From Ipomoea triloba (lineage: Eukaryota > Streptophyta > Magnoliopsida > Solanales > Convolvulaceae): 64,000 bases of DNA. Both the position numbers and the translations under genes were made by a program. The notes under the pieces are model-generated. The model worked only from the letters and a program-made list of their open reading frames with translations. It made no database searches and was not told where the DNA came from. Shown here piece by piece: positions 1 to 10,045 of the stretch. The DNA lies in assembly GCF_003576645.1 (NCBI RefSeq), contig NC_044927.1:19559018-19623017 (forward strand). The letters run 5' to 3'. Within the stretch, counting starts at the first letter, position 1. Each line of letters begins with the position of its first letter.

Positions 1-2936
1 AGCTCTGCTCGCATCTCGGCTAATTCAGCCCTCGCACTTGCAGCCTCTGCTCGAGCTACAGCGGCTTCATCAGTGGCTTTCCGTGCTGCATCCTCAGCCC
101 ATATCGTCTGTTCGAGAAGTTCGGCATGACGGCCTTGGGATTCACTTGTGCCATCAGCAGGCATTGCAGCATTGCGGACCACAGCGAGTATTCTTTCGAG
201 CTGAGCCATCTTCTGAGATTGATCAGCCATGAAGTGACGCACTTCGCCAATGAAGACTTCTTCGGCCTGTTGATCATAGTCAGAAGTAGGAGTTGAGGAT
301 CGAGATGTACCTTTCGTTGGAGGGGACTTGGGTGCTTCCAGATTTCCACCCATGACTTGCAATTGCGAGTCCACCTCTCGACTGACTTCCTGAGGTTCAG
401 CAGGGACACTGGGATCAGAGCTCGAAGGTAGCTCCATATCAGGTGCTTCCCGGTTTCCACCTGAGGGATGGATCACTTCTTGCTCTTCACCTCTCGAACC
501 TGGAGCCTCAGCTTCAGCTGCTGGTAAGGTAGGATTGGCCAAGGTGGGAGTCTCTGTATCAGATGCTTCCCGGTTTCCATCTGATTGAGGTTCCCCCTCA
601 ACACTACCTCTCGAACCAGTGCTGGGAACGTGATCATCTACTGGAGGAGTTGATTCATCGGCAGGTGCTTCCCGGTTTCCACCTTCTTGAACCTCAACTC
701 TCGAACCAGCAGGGTTCTCCTTATTCTGCTCTTGTTGCTCACTTGTTTGCACTTCAGTATGCTCTGGTGAATCTGGAATATCTATTATCTCAGGAGCAAC
801 TTGTGCACTCCACCTTTCCCTATTAACCATATCGATGGGAAAGCCTGGGAGTTGGAGCAACAAAATTTCACCCTCTCGAACTGTCTGAGCTTCATCTGTT
901 GCATTCGAGGGTGTGGACTCAGGTGGTGGCAGTAGTAAGACAGAGTTAGGTGCCACCTCATGTGCTTCAGAGGTCTCGGATTCACCTCTCGAAGCTACCT
1001 GGTCTTCTAGAGCAGATTCACTCACTTGGGACAAGGGGATTGCTGCAGTTGGAGTAGGAGTGTCAGCATCATCTCGAGCAACCCCAGAGGTCTCTCCTGG
1101 ACCTCTCGTGTGTTCTACACTTTGTCCCAAGGATATTGCTGTGGCAAGCCTGATATCCTCTCGAAATTGAGCATCTAGTTCAGGATCTTCTTCAGGCTCG
1201 GCTTCATCTTCTTGTGCATCAACAGCTATGCCCTTTCCTTTGTCAGATCGACCAAGATTACTCCTGATTACTTGCATCTCATGGGCACGGTTTTGAAGCT
1301 CGTCGGCTGGGATTTCAGTGAGATCTAACCAGTTTAGTGCAAATCGTTCCTCAGCCTCCATCTCTGCTGCTCTTGAGATCAATTGATCAAAGGGACCTGT
1401 TCTCCAGTTGATCCAGCGAAGTACTCTGGAGAAGTCGTCCAAACTCGATACATTCTCAACACTTTGATTCAATCGAGATGTGATTTCAGCATTCAGCTCA
1501 TCAGAGTCAGCAGGTAGGATTTCTGTTGCTGATGCACACTCCACAGCTTGTTCAGTTATCTCTCGAACAACCGAGAGATCATGTGTCAACCCATCATTCA
1601 GAAAAGCTTGCACTGGGTTCCTGACCACAGTGCCCTGACCATCAGCAGCCACCACACAGTCTAGATCTTCAGCTGCTGGAATATCTACCTCTCGAACCAC
1701 CTGTCGTGGTTCCTCAACAATACCCTGTACTGGATCACTGATCCCAGTACCTTCAACTTCTCGAGCCTCCTCTTGAGGCAAACCAACAGATTCATCAACA
1801 TCCTCAGCACCATCAACAGCAAGTATATCAACACTTAAAGTTCCTGACAGGGACTTGGTAGGGGGCACTCTCTCAACCTCAGTGGCCAGTGTAGCCTGAG
1901 GTTCCCCCTGGGCTTGTGCCCTGTCCTCAAATGGTACTTGTATAACGGACGGTGTCACCTCTCGAACCTGGGTGACAGCAGCAGTCTTGGTCCTCTTGGC
2001 CTTCCTTTTCAATTCAACCCTCTTGACTAGGGTGTCCAAAAGCTCGTCATCAGAGCGCTTCTCCTTAGCTGGGGCTTTCCTTTTGCCCCTTCCCTTAGGC
2101 TTTGAGGGTGAAGATGCATCCTTAGCACCTTTTGCCTTAGCTTGAGGTTTCGTTCTACCCATATAGGTATTCCGATGAACCTCTCGCCCTTCCCTCAGTT
2201 CGAAGCCCTTCAGTCTCAATAGAAATTGAACAACAAAGCCAAAACCAACCTTTTTGTAGATTGTCAGGTCGGAGTTGGAAACTGAGCTCTGCACTTGGTG
2301 TTTGAGGCAGTCGAAGATGATGTGAGCCCAGTCCAACTTGTTGTTGTTCCAGATGGCGTGGAGGATTTTCAGAGTGTCCAGATTGACTTCGTCTGTTCCG
2401 GACACCTTGCCGAGGATGAATTTTATGATGAGCTCGGCGGCTAGGGCAAACCTCTCCTTCAAATGAAATCTGCGGAGGGCAGAGGATGCTCTGGGTGGTG
2501 CAGTCTCCAATCGGATTTTGTCCCAAAACTCCTGCTTATCCATGTTGTAGTCCGATAGGTGCTTGACTGCCTCCTCCGACGTAGCAAAGTCGAATGCTGC
2601 TCGTAAATCACCCACAGAGATTGTTATGTCTATTTCGTTGAAGCGGCTTTCAATCTTGCCCTTCGTGACCTTCGCATGAGCGAACCATTCTGTGTAATCG
2701 AGGTCATGAATGGTTCGGTAGTCATGCGTCATGTACCGCATTAGTCCTGCCTTCTCAAATTTCTTCAAGACTCTCTCCGCCATTGTTGGATTTGGCGAGT
2801 GGGTGATGAAGCCATCTTTGTCAAGGATGCTTCTCGCCTTGACTTGTTTAATCTGAGAGCGTATGTGGTCTAGCTCTCTCTGGTATGCACTGGAGGATGA
2901 AGATGAAGATGAAGAAGATGATGATTCAGACGCCAT
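1..2936 (-). CDS. Third (env-like position) ORF of SIRE-type element, C-terminus cut by window edge
   Basis: An uninterrupted minus-strand frame runs from the ATG at 2936 to the window edge, at least 978 codons with no stop. The protein starts with a serine run. A conserved globular region of about 250 residues follows, resembling the putative plant transposon protein domain found after pol in SIRE/Maximus elements (W-containing helices, for example IWNNNKLDWAHIIFDCL). Next come a lysine-rich segment (KGRGKRKAPAKEKR, nuclear-localisation-like) and about 500 acidic, proline-rich, probably disordered residues. Near the visible C-terminus there are four degenerate repeats with the core GGNREAP (DNA about 330, 441, 563, 663), then an alanine/glutamate-rich coiled coil. 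I see no signal peptide or membrane segment, so 'env-like' describes position only. Its function is unknown. Confidence 0.75.
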   Translation of the reverse strand, partial: MASESSSSSSSSSSSSAYQRELDHIRSQIKQVKARSILDKDGFITHSPNPTMAERVLKKFEKAGLMRYMTHDYRTIHDLDYTEWFAHAKVTKGKIESRFNEIDITISVGDLRAAFDFATSEEAVKHLSDYNMDKQEFWDKIRLETAPPRASSALRRFHLKERFALAAELIIKFILGKVSGTDEVNLDTLKILHAIWNNNKLDWAHIIFDCLKHQVQSSVSNSDLTIYKKVGFGFVVQFLLRLKGFELREGREVHRNTYMGRTKPQAKAKGAKDASSPSKPKGRGKRKAPAKEKRSDDELLDTLVKRVELKRKAKRTKTAAVTQVREVTPSVIQVPFEDRAQAQGEPQATLATEVERVPPTKSLSGTLSVDILAVDGAEDVDESVGLPQEEAREVEGTGISDPVQGIVEEPRQVVREVDIPAAEDLDCVVAADGQGTVVRNPVQAFLNDGLTHDLSVVREITEQAVECASATEILPADSDELNAEITSRLNQSVENVSSLDDFSRVLRWINWRTGPFDQLISRAAEMEAEERFALNWLDLTEIPADELQNRAHEMQVIRSNLGRSDKGKGIAVDAQEDEAEPEEDPELDAQFREDIRLATAISLGQSVEHTRGPGETSGVARDDADTPTPTAAIPLSQVSESALEDQVASRGESETSEAHEVAPNSVLLLPPPESTPSNATDEAQTVREGEILLLQLPGFPIDMVNRERWSAQVAPEIIDIPDSPEHTEVQTSEQQEQNKENPAGSRVEVQEGGNREAPADESTPPVDDHVPSTGSRGSVEGEPQSDGNREASDTETPTLANPTLPAAEAEAPGSRGEEQEVIHPSGGNREAPDMELPSSSDPSVPAEPQEVSREVDSQLQVMGGNLEAPKSPPTKGTSRSSTPTSDYDQQAEEVFIGEVRHFMADQSQKMAQLERILAVVRNAAMPADGTSESQGRHAELLEQTIWAEDAARKATDEAAVARAEAASARAELAEMRAE

Positions 2937-3413
2937 TGAAGAAAGTTTGTGTGTTTTGGAGGGAATGTGTACAGCGTCTAAGGATTTGGGGATTTTGGAT
3001 ATATGGTTTTGAGTTTGAATTCGGGTAAAGAAGAAGGATTTTGCTTTTATATTAGGCGGATTCGGGTTGGATATATGGGTAGGGTTGAGAGTTTGACCCG
3101 TGGAAGGATCCCGGTTGATTTAAAAGATGTGAGAAGTCAGAAATACCCCTGATAACGGTCAGCTTATAAGGTATTTTGGTAAGGGTATTTCGGTAAAGTA
3201 TAGAACGGTTTAAGCTTTGAGACAGTGGAGTATTGATATTTTAAAATAAGCATGCTCCCACTAATCAAGATAATGCCCTTAAGTGCGAAAAACCGTCAGT
3301 AACCGATGACCACGTGGCTAGCATGTAGCCACAAAGATAGCCGTTCCACCTCATATATCCGTTGAGCTTATCAAATTCACCTTTCGAAGGTGAATAATCT
3401 TCCTCATGAGTTT

Positions 3414-3590
3414 AAGGATCTTCCCCCTGAGTGATTGATCCCTAAACCTCCTTATTCTTCCGTCTTGATCTGGTTAAGGATCTTCCCCCTGAGTGATTGA
3501 TCCCTAACCCTCCTTATTCCTCCATCTTGATCTGGTTAGGGATCTTCCCTTTGATCCCTAACCCTCCTTATTCCTCCTTTCAGAGATATC
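3414..3590. repeat. 62-bp tandem repeat in SIRE spacer
   Basis: Three copies begin at 3414, 3476 and 3538 with an exact 62-bp period. The third is shortened. Each of the first two carries, on the minus strand, the purine tract CAGGGGGAAGATCC. The array lies between pol and the third ORF, where SIRE-lineage elements often carry repeated polypurine-tract-like sequence. The rest of 2937-4570 holds only the small split ORF listed separately. Confidence 0.85.
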
Positions 3591-3874
3591 AGTTTGTTAT
3601 CTTTCGAAGTGACCTCTCGAACTACCCTTCTTCGAGACATAATGTATGTAGACAAACTGATCGGGTGACCTCTCGAACTACCTTTCGAACACAGATTGCG
3701 AGAGAAACAAGTTTGATTCATTTAAAAGATATCACTTGGAACATATCCTTAAGTTCATTTAGTGATTTCCAGATACATTACATATGAATCAATATCCTAT
3801 TAAATTCCCTAGAAACTTTTGTTTGGCCTTGGTCAGCCTAATAGGAATCTATCGTTAAGGCGGGAACTAGCCAT

Positions 3875-4370
3875 CTAAAGTCCTATTTGTCTAATAACAG
3901 AACTGGGGGTGGCTATTCCCTTTTCTTGTTCTTCTCTCCGGAGCTGCTTACTATAGTTGGGAGTGACCATCTTCATCGCTAATCCTCTTAATGTCTTTGG
4001 ATTAGGTATGATCATCCCTTTGGCTGCTGCAGACCTCAGAAAGTCCCATCTGGTCTTCCTCTCCGTTTCCCTTGGTTCTCCATTTGGTTGAGGAAGGCCC
4101 TTTTCCAGAATGTGCAGCAGTAGGAGTCCCTCTTGTGCAGGACTCTTCTCCCGATTCCAGTATCCCATCGTTGTGGATCTCCTCGTATTTGGGGATCCAT
4201 TCACCTTGGATGGGAATAGGATTCTTGCTTGGATTATCAGGAAGCTCCGTAATCTGTTCACCCTTCGTTGATTCTGGATAGTTTTCTCCTTGAAAATCTT
4301 TGGACTTGACTGCCGGTTTCTTTCCTCTATAAAAGAATGGAACATCATCTTTTCCTTTCTTTTTCTCCAT
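3875..4370 (-). pseudogene. Small split reading frame between pol and third ORF
   Basis: Two overlapping minus-strand frames (4370-4002, starting MEKKKGKDDVPFFYRGKK, and 4348-3875, ending in PNPKTLRGLAMKMVTPN and a basic tail) look like the N- and C-terminal halves of one small lysine-rich protein separated by a frameshift near 4050-4090. I do not recognise the family. It could equally be chance coding in spacer sequence. Confidence 0.3.
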
Positions 4371-4570
4371 GGGAAGTTGATGGTATGAACTTCTGAAAGA
4401 AACCCTCTTATTTATAGCCCAATAGGGTTACCACTGTTGAGTCACGGGATGCAATATGAATGACCATTCAATGCTTGTGTAACTCCAAAGCTGCCATAAA
4501 GTTGATGAAACCGCCCCTCACATGCGAAACAGTTCATGGCACTAAATGCAAGAAGATAAGTTTTGACCAT

Positions 4571-7500
4571 TCAACCCAACTCTATCATTCCCAATTCTAA
4601 CCTTAGTTGAGAGAATCTATTTTCACATAACGCTTTTGTGAAAATATCTGCTAGTTGCTCCTCCGTTGCAACATATTCCAAAGTGATGTCCTTTTTCTCA
4701 ACGTGGTCTCGGATGAAGTGATACTTAATATCAATATGCTTTGTTCTGGAGTGTAACACTGGGTTGTGGGTGATGGCAATAGCACTTGTATTGTCACACA
4801 TAATTTTAACCTCCTTACACTCAACACCATAATCCATTAGCTGTTGCTTCATCCATAAGATCTGAGCACAACAACTTCCAGCTGCTACATATTCTGCCTC
4901 AGCAGTGCTTGTAGCTATCGAATGTTGTTTCTTGCTAAACCATGAGACAAGTCTTCCACCTAGAAACTGACATGTCCCTGATGTGCTCTTTCGATCTATC
5001 TTACAACCGGCAAAGTCCGCATCTGAATAACCCATAAGTTCGAAAGATCCACCTTTCGAATACCAGAGCCCAACACTCTGCGTACCCTTTAGATATCTAA
5101 GAATCTTTTTGGATGCATTTAGGTGACTTTCCTTAGGACTTGCCTGAAATCTAGCACATACACCTACTGCAAAGGATATGTCTGGTCTACTTGCAGTTAA
5201 ATAAAGAAGAGATCCGATGATACCTCGATAAGTGGTTTGATCGACCTCTCGACCTTCGCTGTCGACATCGATACGTAGAGAGGTTCCCATAGGTACTTTG
5301 ACTGAGGATTTCCCTTCTATGTTGTATTTCCTGAGCAGATCCTTGGTGTATTTCTCCTGGTTGATGAAGATACCTTCCTTAAGCTGTCTCACTTGTAGTC
5401 CAAGGAAGTAGTTGAGCTCTCCCATCATGCTCATCTCGAACTTTCCTTTCATCAAACTGGAGAACTTCTCGCACAAGTCTGGATTGGTGCTACCAAAAAT
5501 GATATCGTCCACATAGATTTGCACCAATAAGATGTGATCCCCATCCTTAATCCTAAACAATGTTTTGTCCACTAGGCCTTTGGTGAACCCACACTGAAGT
5601 AGAAAAGAGGATAAGGTATCGTACCAAGCTCTTGGAGCTTGTTTTAAGCCGTAGAGTGCCTTCTTCAACTTGTATACTTTGTCAGCTCCTACGTCCTTCA
5701 AGAAACCCGGAGGTTGTTCAACGTACACCTCTTCTTCGAGAAGTCCGTTCAGAAAAGCGCTCTTGACATCCATTTGATATACCTTAAAGTCTTTGAAGGC
5801 GGCATATGCGAGAAAGATGCGTATGGCTTCGAGACGTGCCACTGGAGCGAAGGTTTCATCAAAATCTATTCCTTCCTCCTGACAGTAGCCTTTGGCAACA
5901 AGTCTGGCCTTGTTCCTAACAATAACTCCATCCTCATTCATCTTGTTTCTGAAAACCCACTTTGTACCAATGACATTCTGATGATGAGGTCTCGGAACTA
6001 GTTCCCAAACATCGTTCCGTTCAAACTGATGAAGTTCCTCTTGCATGGCTTGCACCCAATCTGGATCACATAGAGCCTCATCGATCACCTTAGGCTCTAT
6101 TTGAGATAGAAAGCAAGCAAACATGCTTTCTCTGTATGCTGATCTGGTTCGAACTCTGTCACGTACATCTCCAATCACTTGATCAGCAGGGTGACTTCTC
6201 AGCCATCTTAGGTCGGGTTGTGGCTCCTCAGTTGATACTTCCGTTGAAGGTTGAGATGTGGTTTGAGCATCTATGATCTGGATTTGATCAACTGAGTCAG
6301 GAGCTTTCTTCTTGGTAGACTCTTCATCATCTGATTCTGACTGGAGTTCCGCTACGTCTCGAACTATAGACTGCTTGTCTTCGAGAGGTAAGTTTGATCT
6401 CTCGATAGACTCTGGCTGATCTTCCTCAGCTGCTTCCGTTGTCTTTGATGGTTGATCTGTCGATGCCCTTTCATCAAAGGTAACATGTATGGACTCTTCA
6501 ACCACCAAACTCCGCTTGTTGAAGACTCTGAATGCTTTGCTTGTCGATGAGTATCCCAGAAATACTCCATCATCTGCCTTTTCTTCAAAAGTTCTTCGTT
6601 GAGCCTTCCCATTGTTGTGGATATAGCATTTGCACCCGAATGTGTGGAAGTGGCTTACATTCGGTTTTCTTTCATTCCACAACTCATATGGAGTCTTTCC
6701 AACTCCTTTCACGATCAAGGACCGATTTTGGGTATAGCACGCTGTGTTGATTGCTTCTGCCCAAAATCCTTGTGATATGTTGGCTTGCGAGAGCATGGTC
6801 CTTGCGGCTTCTTTGAGAGTTCTGTTCCTTCTTTCAGCAACCCCGTTTTGTTGAGGTGTTCGAGCAGCTGACAGTTGATGATGAATTCCGTTCTCGTTGC
6901 AGTAGCTCTCGATTACTTGATTAACGAACTCTCCACCTTGATCTGACCGAATCTTTAGTATCGAGACTTCCTTTTCAACTTGAACTTGTTTCAAGAGATT
7001 TGGTAGGGCAATTTTTGTCTCGCTTTTCTTGGTTAAGAACACGGTCCAAGTGAATCTTGTGTAGTCATCCACTACCACAAGAGTGTACTTCTTTCCCTTT
7101 ATGCTGGGTGGATCCACTGGGCCAAATAAGTCCATGTGAAGAAGACTTAATGGTCTAGTGGATGATGTCTCGGCTTTGCTCTTGAAGGAGGATTTGATCT
7201 GTTTGCAACGTTGACATGCCTCACAAATTTTATCCTTTCGAAACGTCACTTTGGGCAGTCCTTCCACTAGGTTCCTCTTAGTAAGCTTGTTGATAGTCTT
7301 GAAGTTCAGATGACTAAGCTTACTATGCCAATCCCAGCATAAATCTTCCTTGCTCCTTGCTAGCATACATAGGGATGGTTTTGCAGACCTCCAATCCACT
7401 ATGTACATGTTTCCTTTCCTTGCTGCTTCCAAGACGACTTCGAGAGATTCCTCGCTCATAATCTGGCATTTGCTTTTGGTGAAGACAACTTTGTGGCCCT

Positions 7501-7753
7501 TGTCACAGAACTGGCTTGTACTAAGGAGATTGAACTTGAGCCCCTCAACGTAGGACACTCCTTTAATAACCAGCTCATTCTTTTGGATTTCACCAACAGC
7601 TCTTGTGCGCCCCTTCTTCTCGTTGTCGCCAAATGTCACCAAGGGACCTTCGATAGGTTGGATGTTCTCAAGCAGTGTTAGATTTCCAGTCATATGTCTC
7701 GAACATCCACTGTCAATGAACCACACGTCCCTGGTGTCCTGCAAGGAAATCAA
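4571..7753 (-). CDS. Ty1/Copia pol polyprotein (PR-IN-RT-RNase H), uninterrupted
   Basis: A single open frame of about 1060 codons. Domains in order: aspartic protease with [12 protein letters not shown] at about residue 13; GAG-pre-integrase HHCC zinc region (WHSKLSHLN ... CEACQRCK); integrase core with the D of LHMDLFGP, the D of RSDQGGEF and the E of [11 protein letters not shown]; reverse transcriptase ([37 protein letters not shown], catalytic YVDD near residue 747); and RNase H ([48 protein letters not shown]). All catalytic motifs are present. The frame has no ATG at its 5' end: it begins by overlapping the gag stop by one base and needs a -1 shift from gag (or splicing), as expected for a polyprotein. 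It makes the cDNA copy and integrates it. Confidence 0.95.
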   Translation of the reverse strand: MISLQDTRDVWFIDSGCSRHMTGNLTLLENIQPIEGPLVTFGDNEKKGRTRAVGEIQKNELVIKGVSYVEGLKFNLLSTSQFCDKGHKVVFTKSKCQIMSEESLEVVLEAARKGNMYIVDWRSAKPSLCMLARSKEDLCWDWHSKLSHLNFKTINKLTKRNLVEGLPKVTFRKDKICEACQRCKQIKSSFKSKAETSSTRPLSLLHMDLFGPVDPPSIKGKKYTLVVVDDYTRFTWTVFLTKKSETKIALPNLLKQVQVEKEVSILKIRSDQGGEFVNQVIESYCNENGIHHQLSAARTPQQNGVAERRNRTLKEAARTMLSQANISQGFWAEAINTACYTQNRSLIVKGVGKTPYELWNERKPNVSHFHTFGCKCYIHNNGKAQRRTFEEKADDGVFLGYSSTSKAFRVFNKRSLVVEESIHVTFDERASTDQPSKTTEAAEEDQPESIERSNLPLEDKQSIVRDVAELQSESDDEESTKKKAPDSVDQIQIIDAQTTSQPSTEVSTEEPQPDLRWLRSHPADQVIGDVRDRVRTRSAYRESMFACFLSQIEPKVIDEALCDPDWVQAMQEELHQFERNDVWELVPRPHHQNVIGTKWVFRNKMNEDGVIVRNKARLVAKGYCQEEGIDFDETFAPVARLEAIRIFLAYAAFKDFKVYQMDVKSAFLNGLLEEEVYVEQPPGFLKDVGADKVYKLKKALYGLKQAPRAWYDTLSSFLLQCGFTKGLVDKTLFRIKDGDHILLVQIYVDDIIFGSTNPDLCEKFSSLMKGKFEMSMMGELNYFLGLQVRQLKEGIFINQEKYTKDLLRKYNIEGKSSVKVPMGTSLRIDVDSEGREVDQTTYRGIIGSLLYLTASRPDISFAVGVCARFQASPKESHLNASKKILRYLKGTQSVGLWYSKGGSFELMGYSDADFAGCKIDRKSTSGTCQFLGGRLVSWFSKKQHSIATSTAEAEYVAAGSCCAQILWMKQQLMDYGVECKEVKIMCDNTSAIAITHNPVLHSRTKHIDIKYHFIRDHVEKKDITLEYVATEEQLADIFTKALCENRFSQLRLELGMIELG

Positions 7754-9039
7754 GCAAGTTTAGGTACCCAAACTTTGGGTCCTAGTGGGTTAGTGAGTTT
7801 AGGCATCCATTTATACCTTGTGCCCATTATTCCAGGCCTAGGCGCAATGTAGCCATTGTACGTTTGATAATTATAAGGAATGCTAGCAAAGGTTTTAGGC
7901 CTCTTTGGTGCATAAATCAACTCAGGTAGAGACTTTTCGACCGGCTTATGCACCATGCCTTTCATACGCTGTTTGGTCATGTGAAATTGCTGAAAGTGAG
8001 GTTTCTTCCAGAACTTGTGATTTGATGACCAATTCTCACTAGATGGATAGAGTCTTCCTTTCTCCATCCGTGAGTTCCTAACTATGTGGATCTCAGACCT
8101 TCCATATTTGCCTTGAGGTGCATTATATGGAGTGTAGCTCTTTTTGTACTTGGAATGGCCTTGCGAGAGATAGCAAGGTGATCTCTCGATATTGTTTACC
8201 CGGCCATTCTTCGTAGCTTTCCTATACTTTCCATTGCTGGTGTATAGGGACGGTTTATGAATAGCTACTCTGGTCTTTTCTTTTGGTCCTTTATGACCTT
8301 TATTTGGTTTGGGTTGAGATCCTCCATTTCTTGAAGTTCCCAAACCGTTGGTCTGTTTATCTCTCGAGAGATGGTCTTGATGGAACCCTAGACCGGTTCT
8401 ATCACTTGTAGGTCTGTGATCAACCACCATTTTCTCCATAGCTTTGGAGGAATTAGTGTATGATGCTATGACCTTTCGAAGATTAAGCTCTCTCGTCTCT
8501 CGAGCTTTGCACTCTTCAGATAGTAGGATTACTTTGGCTTCTAACTCACTTACTTTGAGAGTCAGCTCCAAATTCTCTTTCGAGACGTTCTTAAGCATAT
8601 CTCTTTCAGCAGTTAGCTTGCTGTTTTCATCCATCACTCTAGCATGAGTGCTATTGGCGATGTTAAGGTTCCTTCTGAGCGATTCCAACATCTCGAAGGG
8701 GTCCTCATCGCTTTTAAATGAAGAACAACGAGAGGTAGAAGTAGAGCAGCGAGATGTAGGAGTAGAGGTTACCTCGTTGTCAATGGCCATTAGGCATTGA
8801 TTCTCCTCTTCCTCGGTGTATAAGCAGATGAGCCCCCTCTCATCCTCGGAGCTGCTGCTGCTTTCGCTGGAGCTCGACGTCTCGGACTCCTCGATTGTCC
8901 TCTCGAATTCTTCAGCAACAAGCGCCTTCCTGCGCTGATACGTCTTTGATGATCCTTTGAAGCCACCTTGTGTTGGCTTCTCCCTGGATTCCTCTATTCT
9001 CTTGGAATCCTTGCCTTCTTGGCCCTGATGTTCACTCAT
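7750..9039 (-). CDS. SIRE-type gag, C-terminal portion
   Basis: A 429-codon frame with ATG at 9039. It shows a serine/glutamate cluster ([16 protein letters not shown]), a coiled coil around residues 125-195 and a long basic tail rich in K, R, H and Y ending in [10 protein letters not shown] before a TGA at 7752-7750. pol continues in the -1 frame from this stop. I find no CCHC zinc knuckle, which Copia gag proteins usually have. The basic tail may supply nucleic-acid binding instead, or the knuckle was lost. The N-terminal capsid part is in another frame (9932-9177), so the ATG at 9039 is probably internal to a broken gag. Confidence 0.7.
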   Translation of the reverse strand: MSEHQGQEGKDSKRIEESREKPTQGGFKGSSKTYQRRKALVAEEFERTIEESETSSSSESSSSSEDERGLICLYTEEEENQCLMAIDNEVTSTPTSRCSTSTSRCSSFKSDEDPFEMLESLRRNLNIANSTHARVMDENSKLTAERDMLKNVSKENLELTLKVSELEAKVILLSEECKARETRELNLRKVIASYTNSSKAMEKMVVDHRPTSDRTGLGFHQDHLSRDKQTNGLGTSRNGGSQPKPNKGHKGPKEKTRVAIHKPSLYTSNGKYRKATKNGRVNNIERSPCYLSQGHSKYKKSYTPYNAPQGKYGRSEIHIVRNSRMEKGRLYPSSENWSSNHKFWKKPHFQQFHMTKQRMKGMVHKPVEKSLPELIYAPKRPKTFASIPYNYQTYNGYIAPRPGIMGTRYKWMPKLTNPLGPKVWVPKLA

Positions 9040-9932
9040 TGATGGGATGGATATCTCTCATTTTTTCCTTCTTGAGGAGGAAGGTGAACTTTTGTTGCTC
9101 TCCTGGTTCATCTTCATGTATTTCCTGAACTTTCTCACAAAGAGAGCAACTGTTCGTCAGACATAAATTCATAGGATTAGAGTCTGACCTTGAAGATGTG
9201 GGATGGTTGCTCAGCAACAAGTGCTACGTTTCGTCGATCCACAATGTCCTCATCTCTTGGGAACATCTCGAACTCGAAGGCTTTGAGATCCCGGAAGAGT
9301 TTGTCTGTTGTGGTTTCCTTCAGATCTCGGTGATCTCTCATCGTGATCACCTTTACTTCCCACTCCTTAGTAGGCCACGTAANNNNNNNNNNNNNNNNNN
9401 NNNNNNNGACCTTCAGGTTTAGCTCCTTTTGTGGAATCTCCTTCTCGAGATCACTGATCTCTATTGATAGCTTCATGAAACGAGATTCCATGCTGTCGAT
9501 GCTCTCCCCTGGCTTCATCTTGAAGTCTTCGAACTTCTTCATGGCCACGGTGAGCTTGTTCTCCTTCTCCTGTTTGTCACCTTCACCAATCAACATCAAA
9601 GTATCCCATACCTCTTTTGCCGTTTTGCACTTTCTTACTTTTGGAAAGATGGTTTCGTCTATAGCTCTGAAGAGAATATCCTTGGCAATATTGTCCAGGT
9701 TGTTTCTCTTCCTATCATCACTGGTCCATTCTTCCCTAGGTTTTGGGATGTACTTTGGTGTTTCTTGGGTTTGAACTGCAGCAGTATTAACCATTAGGAT
9801 CTTGACTGGTCCAGAAGTTATAACCTCGGCCATCTCATCATGGAGGGCTGATAAGTACGCAAGCATGCGTGTTTTCCAGTCGTCAAACCTGCTAAGATCA
9901 AAGAGAAGATGTCTCGACAACATGCTGTCCAT
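9032..9932 (-). pseudogene. SIRE-type gag, N-terminal capsid portion, frameshifted
   Basis: The minus-strand frame 9932-9177 begins MDSMLSRHLLFDLSRFDDWK, the start of a UBN2-like Copia capsid domain, and includes AKEVWDTLMLIGEG and FEDFKMKPGESIDSMESRFM. A 25-N gap (9383-9407) interrupts it. The frame closes at 9177. A second frame (9220-9032, NLCLTNSCSLCEKVQEIHEDEPG) bridges to the C-terminal part in a third frame. The gag is therefore split over three frames. The breaks may be mutations or assembly errors near the gap. Confidence 0.7.
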
Positions 9933-10032
9933 ATTGAAAAATTATCTCGTGCTTTGAAAATATTTAAGAAGATTTTTCAAAGAAGGATCTCTAGGCAATA
10001 TAAACAAAGGTTTATATCGATCAGAGAACTCG

Positions 10033-10044
10033 CTCTGATACCAA
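10033..10044 (-). promoter_or_regulatory. Primer binding site (tRNA-iMet type) of SIRE element
   Basis: The minus strand reads TTGGTATCAGAGC just inside the 5' LTR end at 10046. This is the complement of the initiator-tRNA-Met 3' end typical of Ty1/Copia elements. Confidence 0.9.
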
Positions 10045-10045
10045 T

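Noticed and set aside
56..2526. Small frames at 56-460, 563-826, 913-1170 and 2155-2526
   Set aside because: All are shadows of the single long minus-strand frame from 2936 to the window edge.
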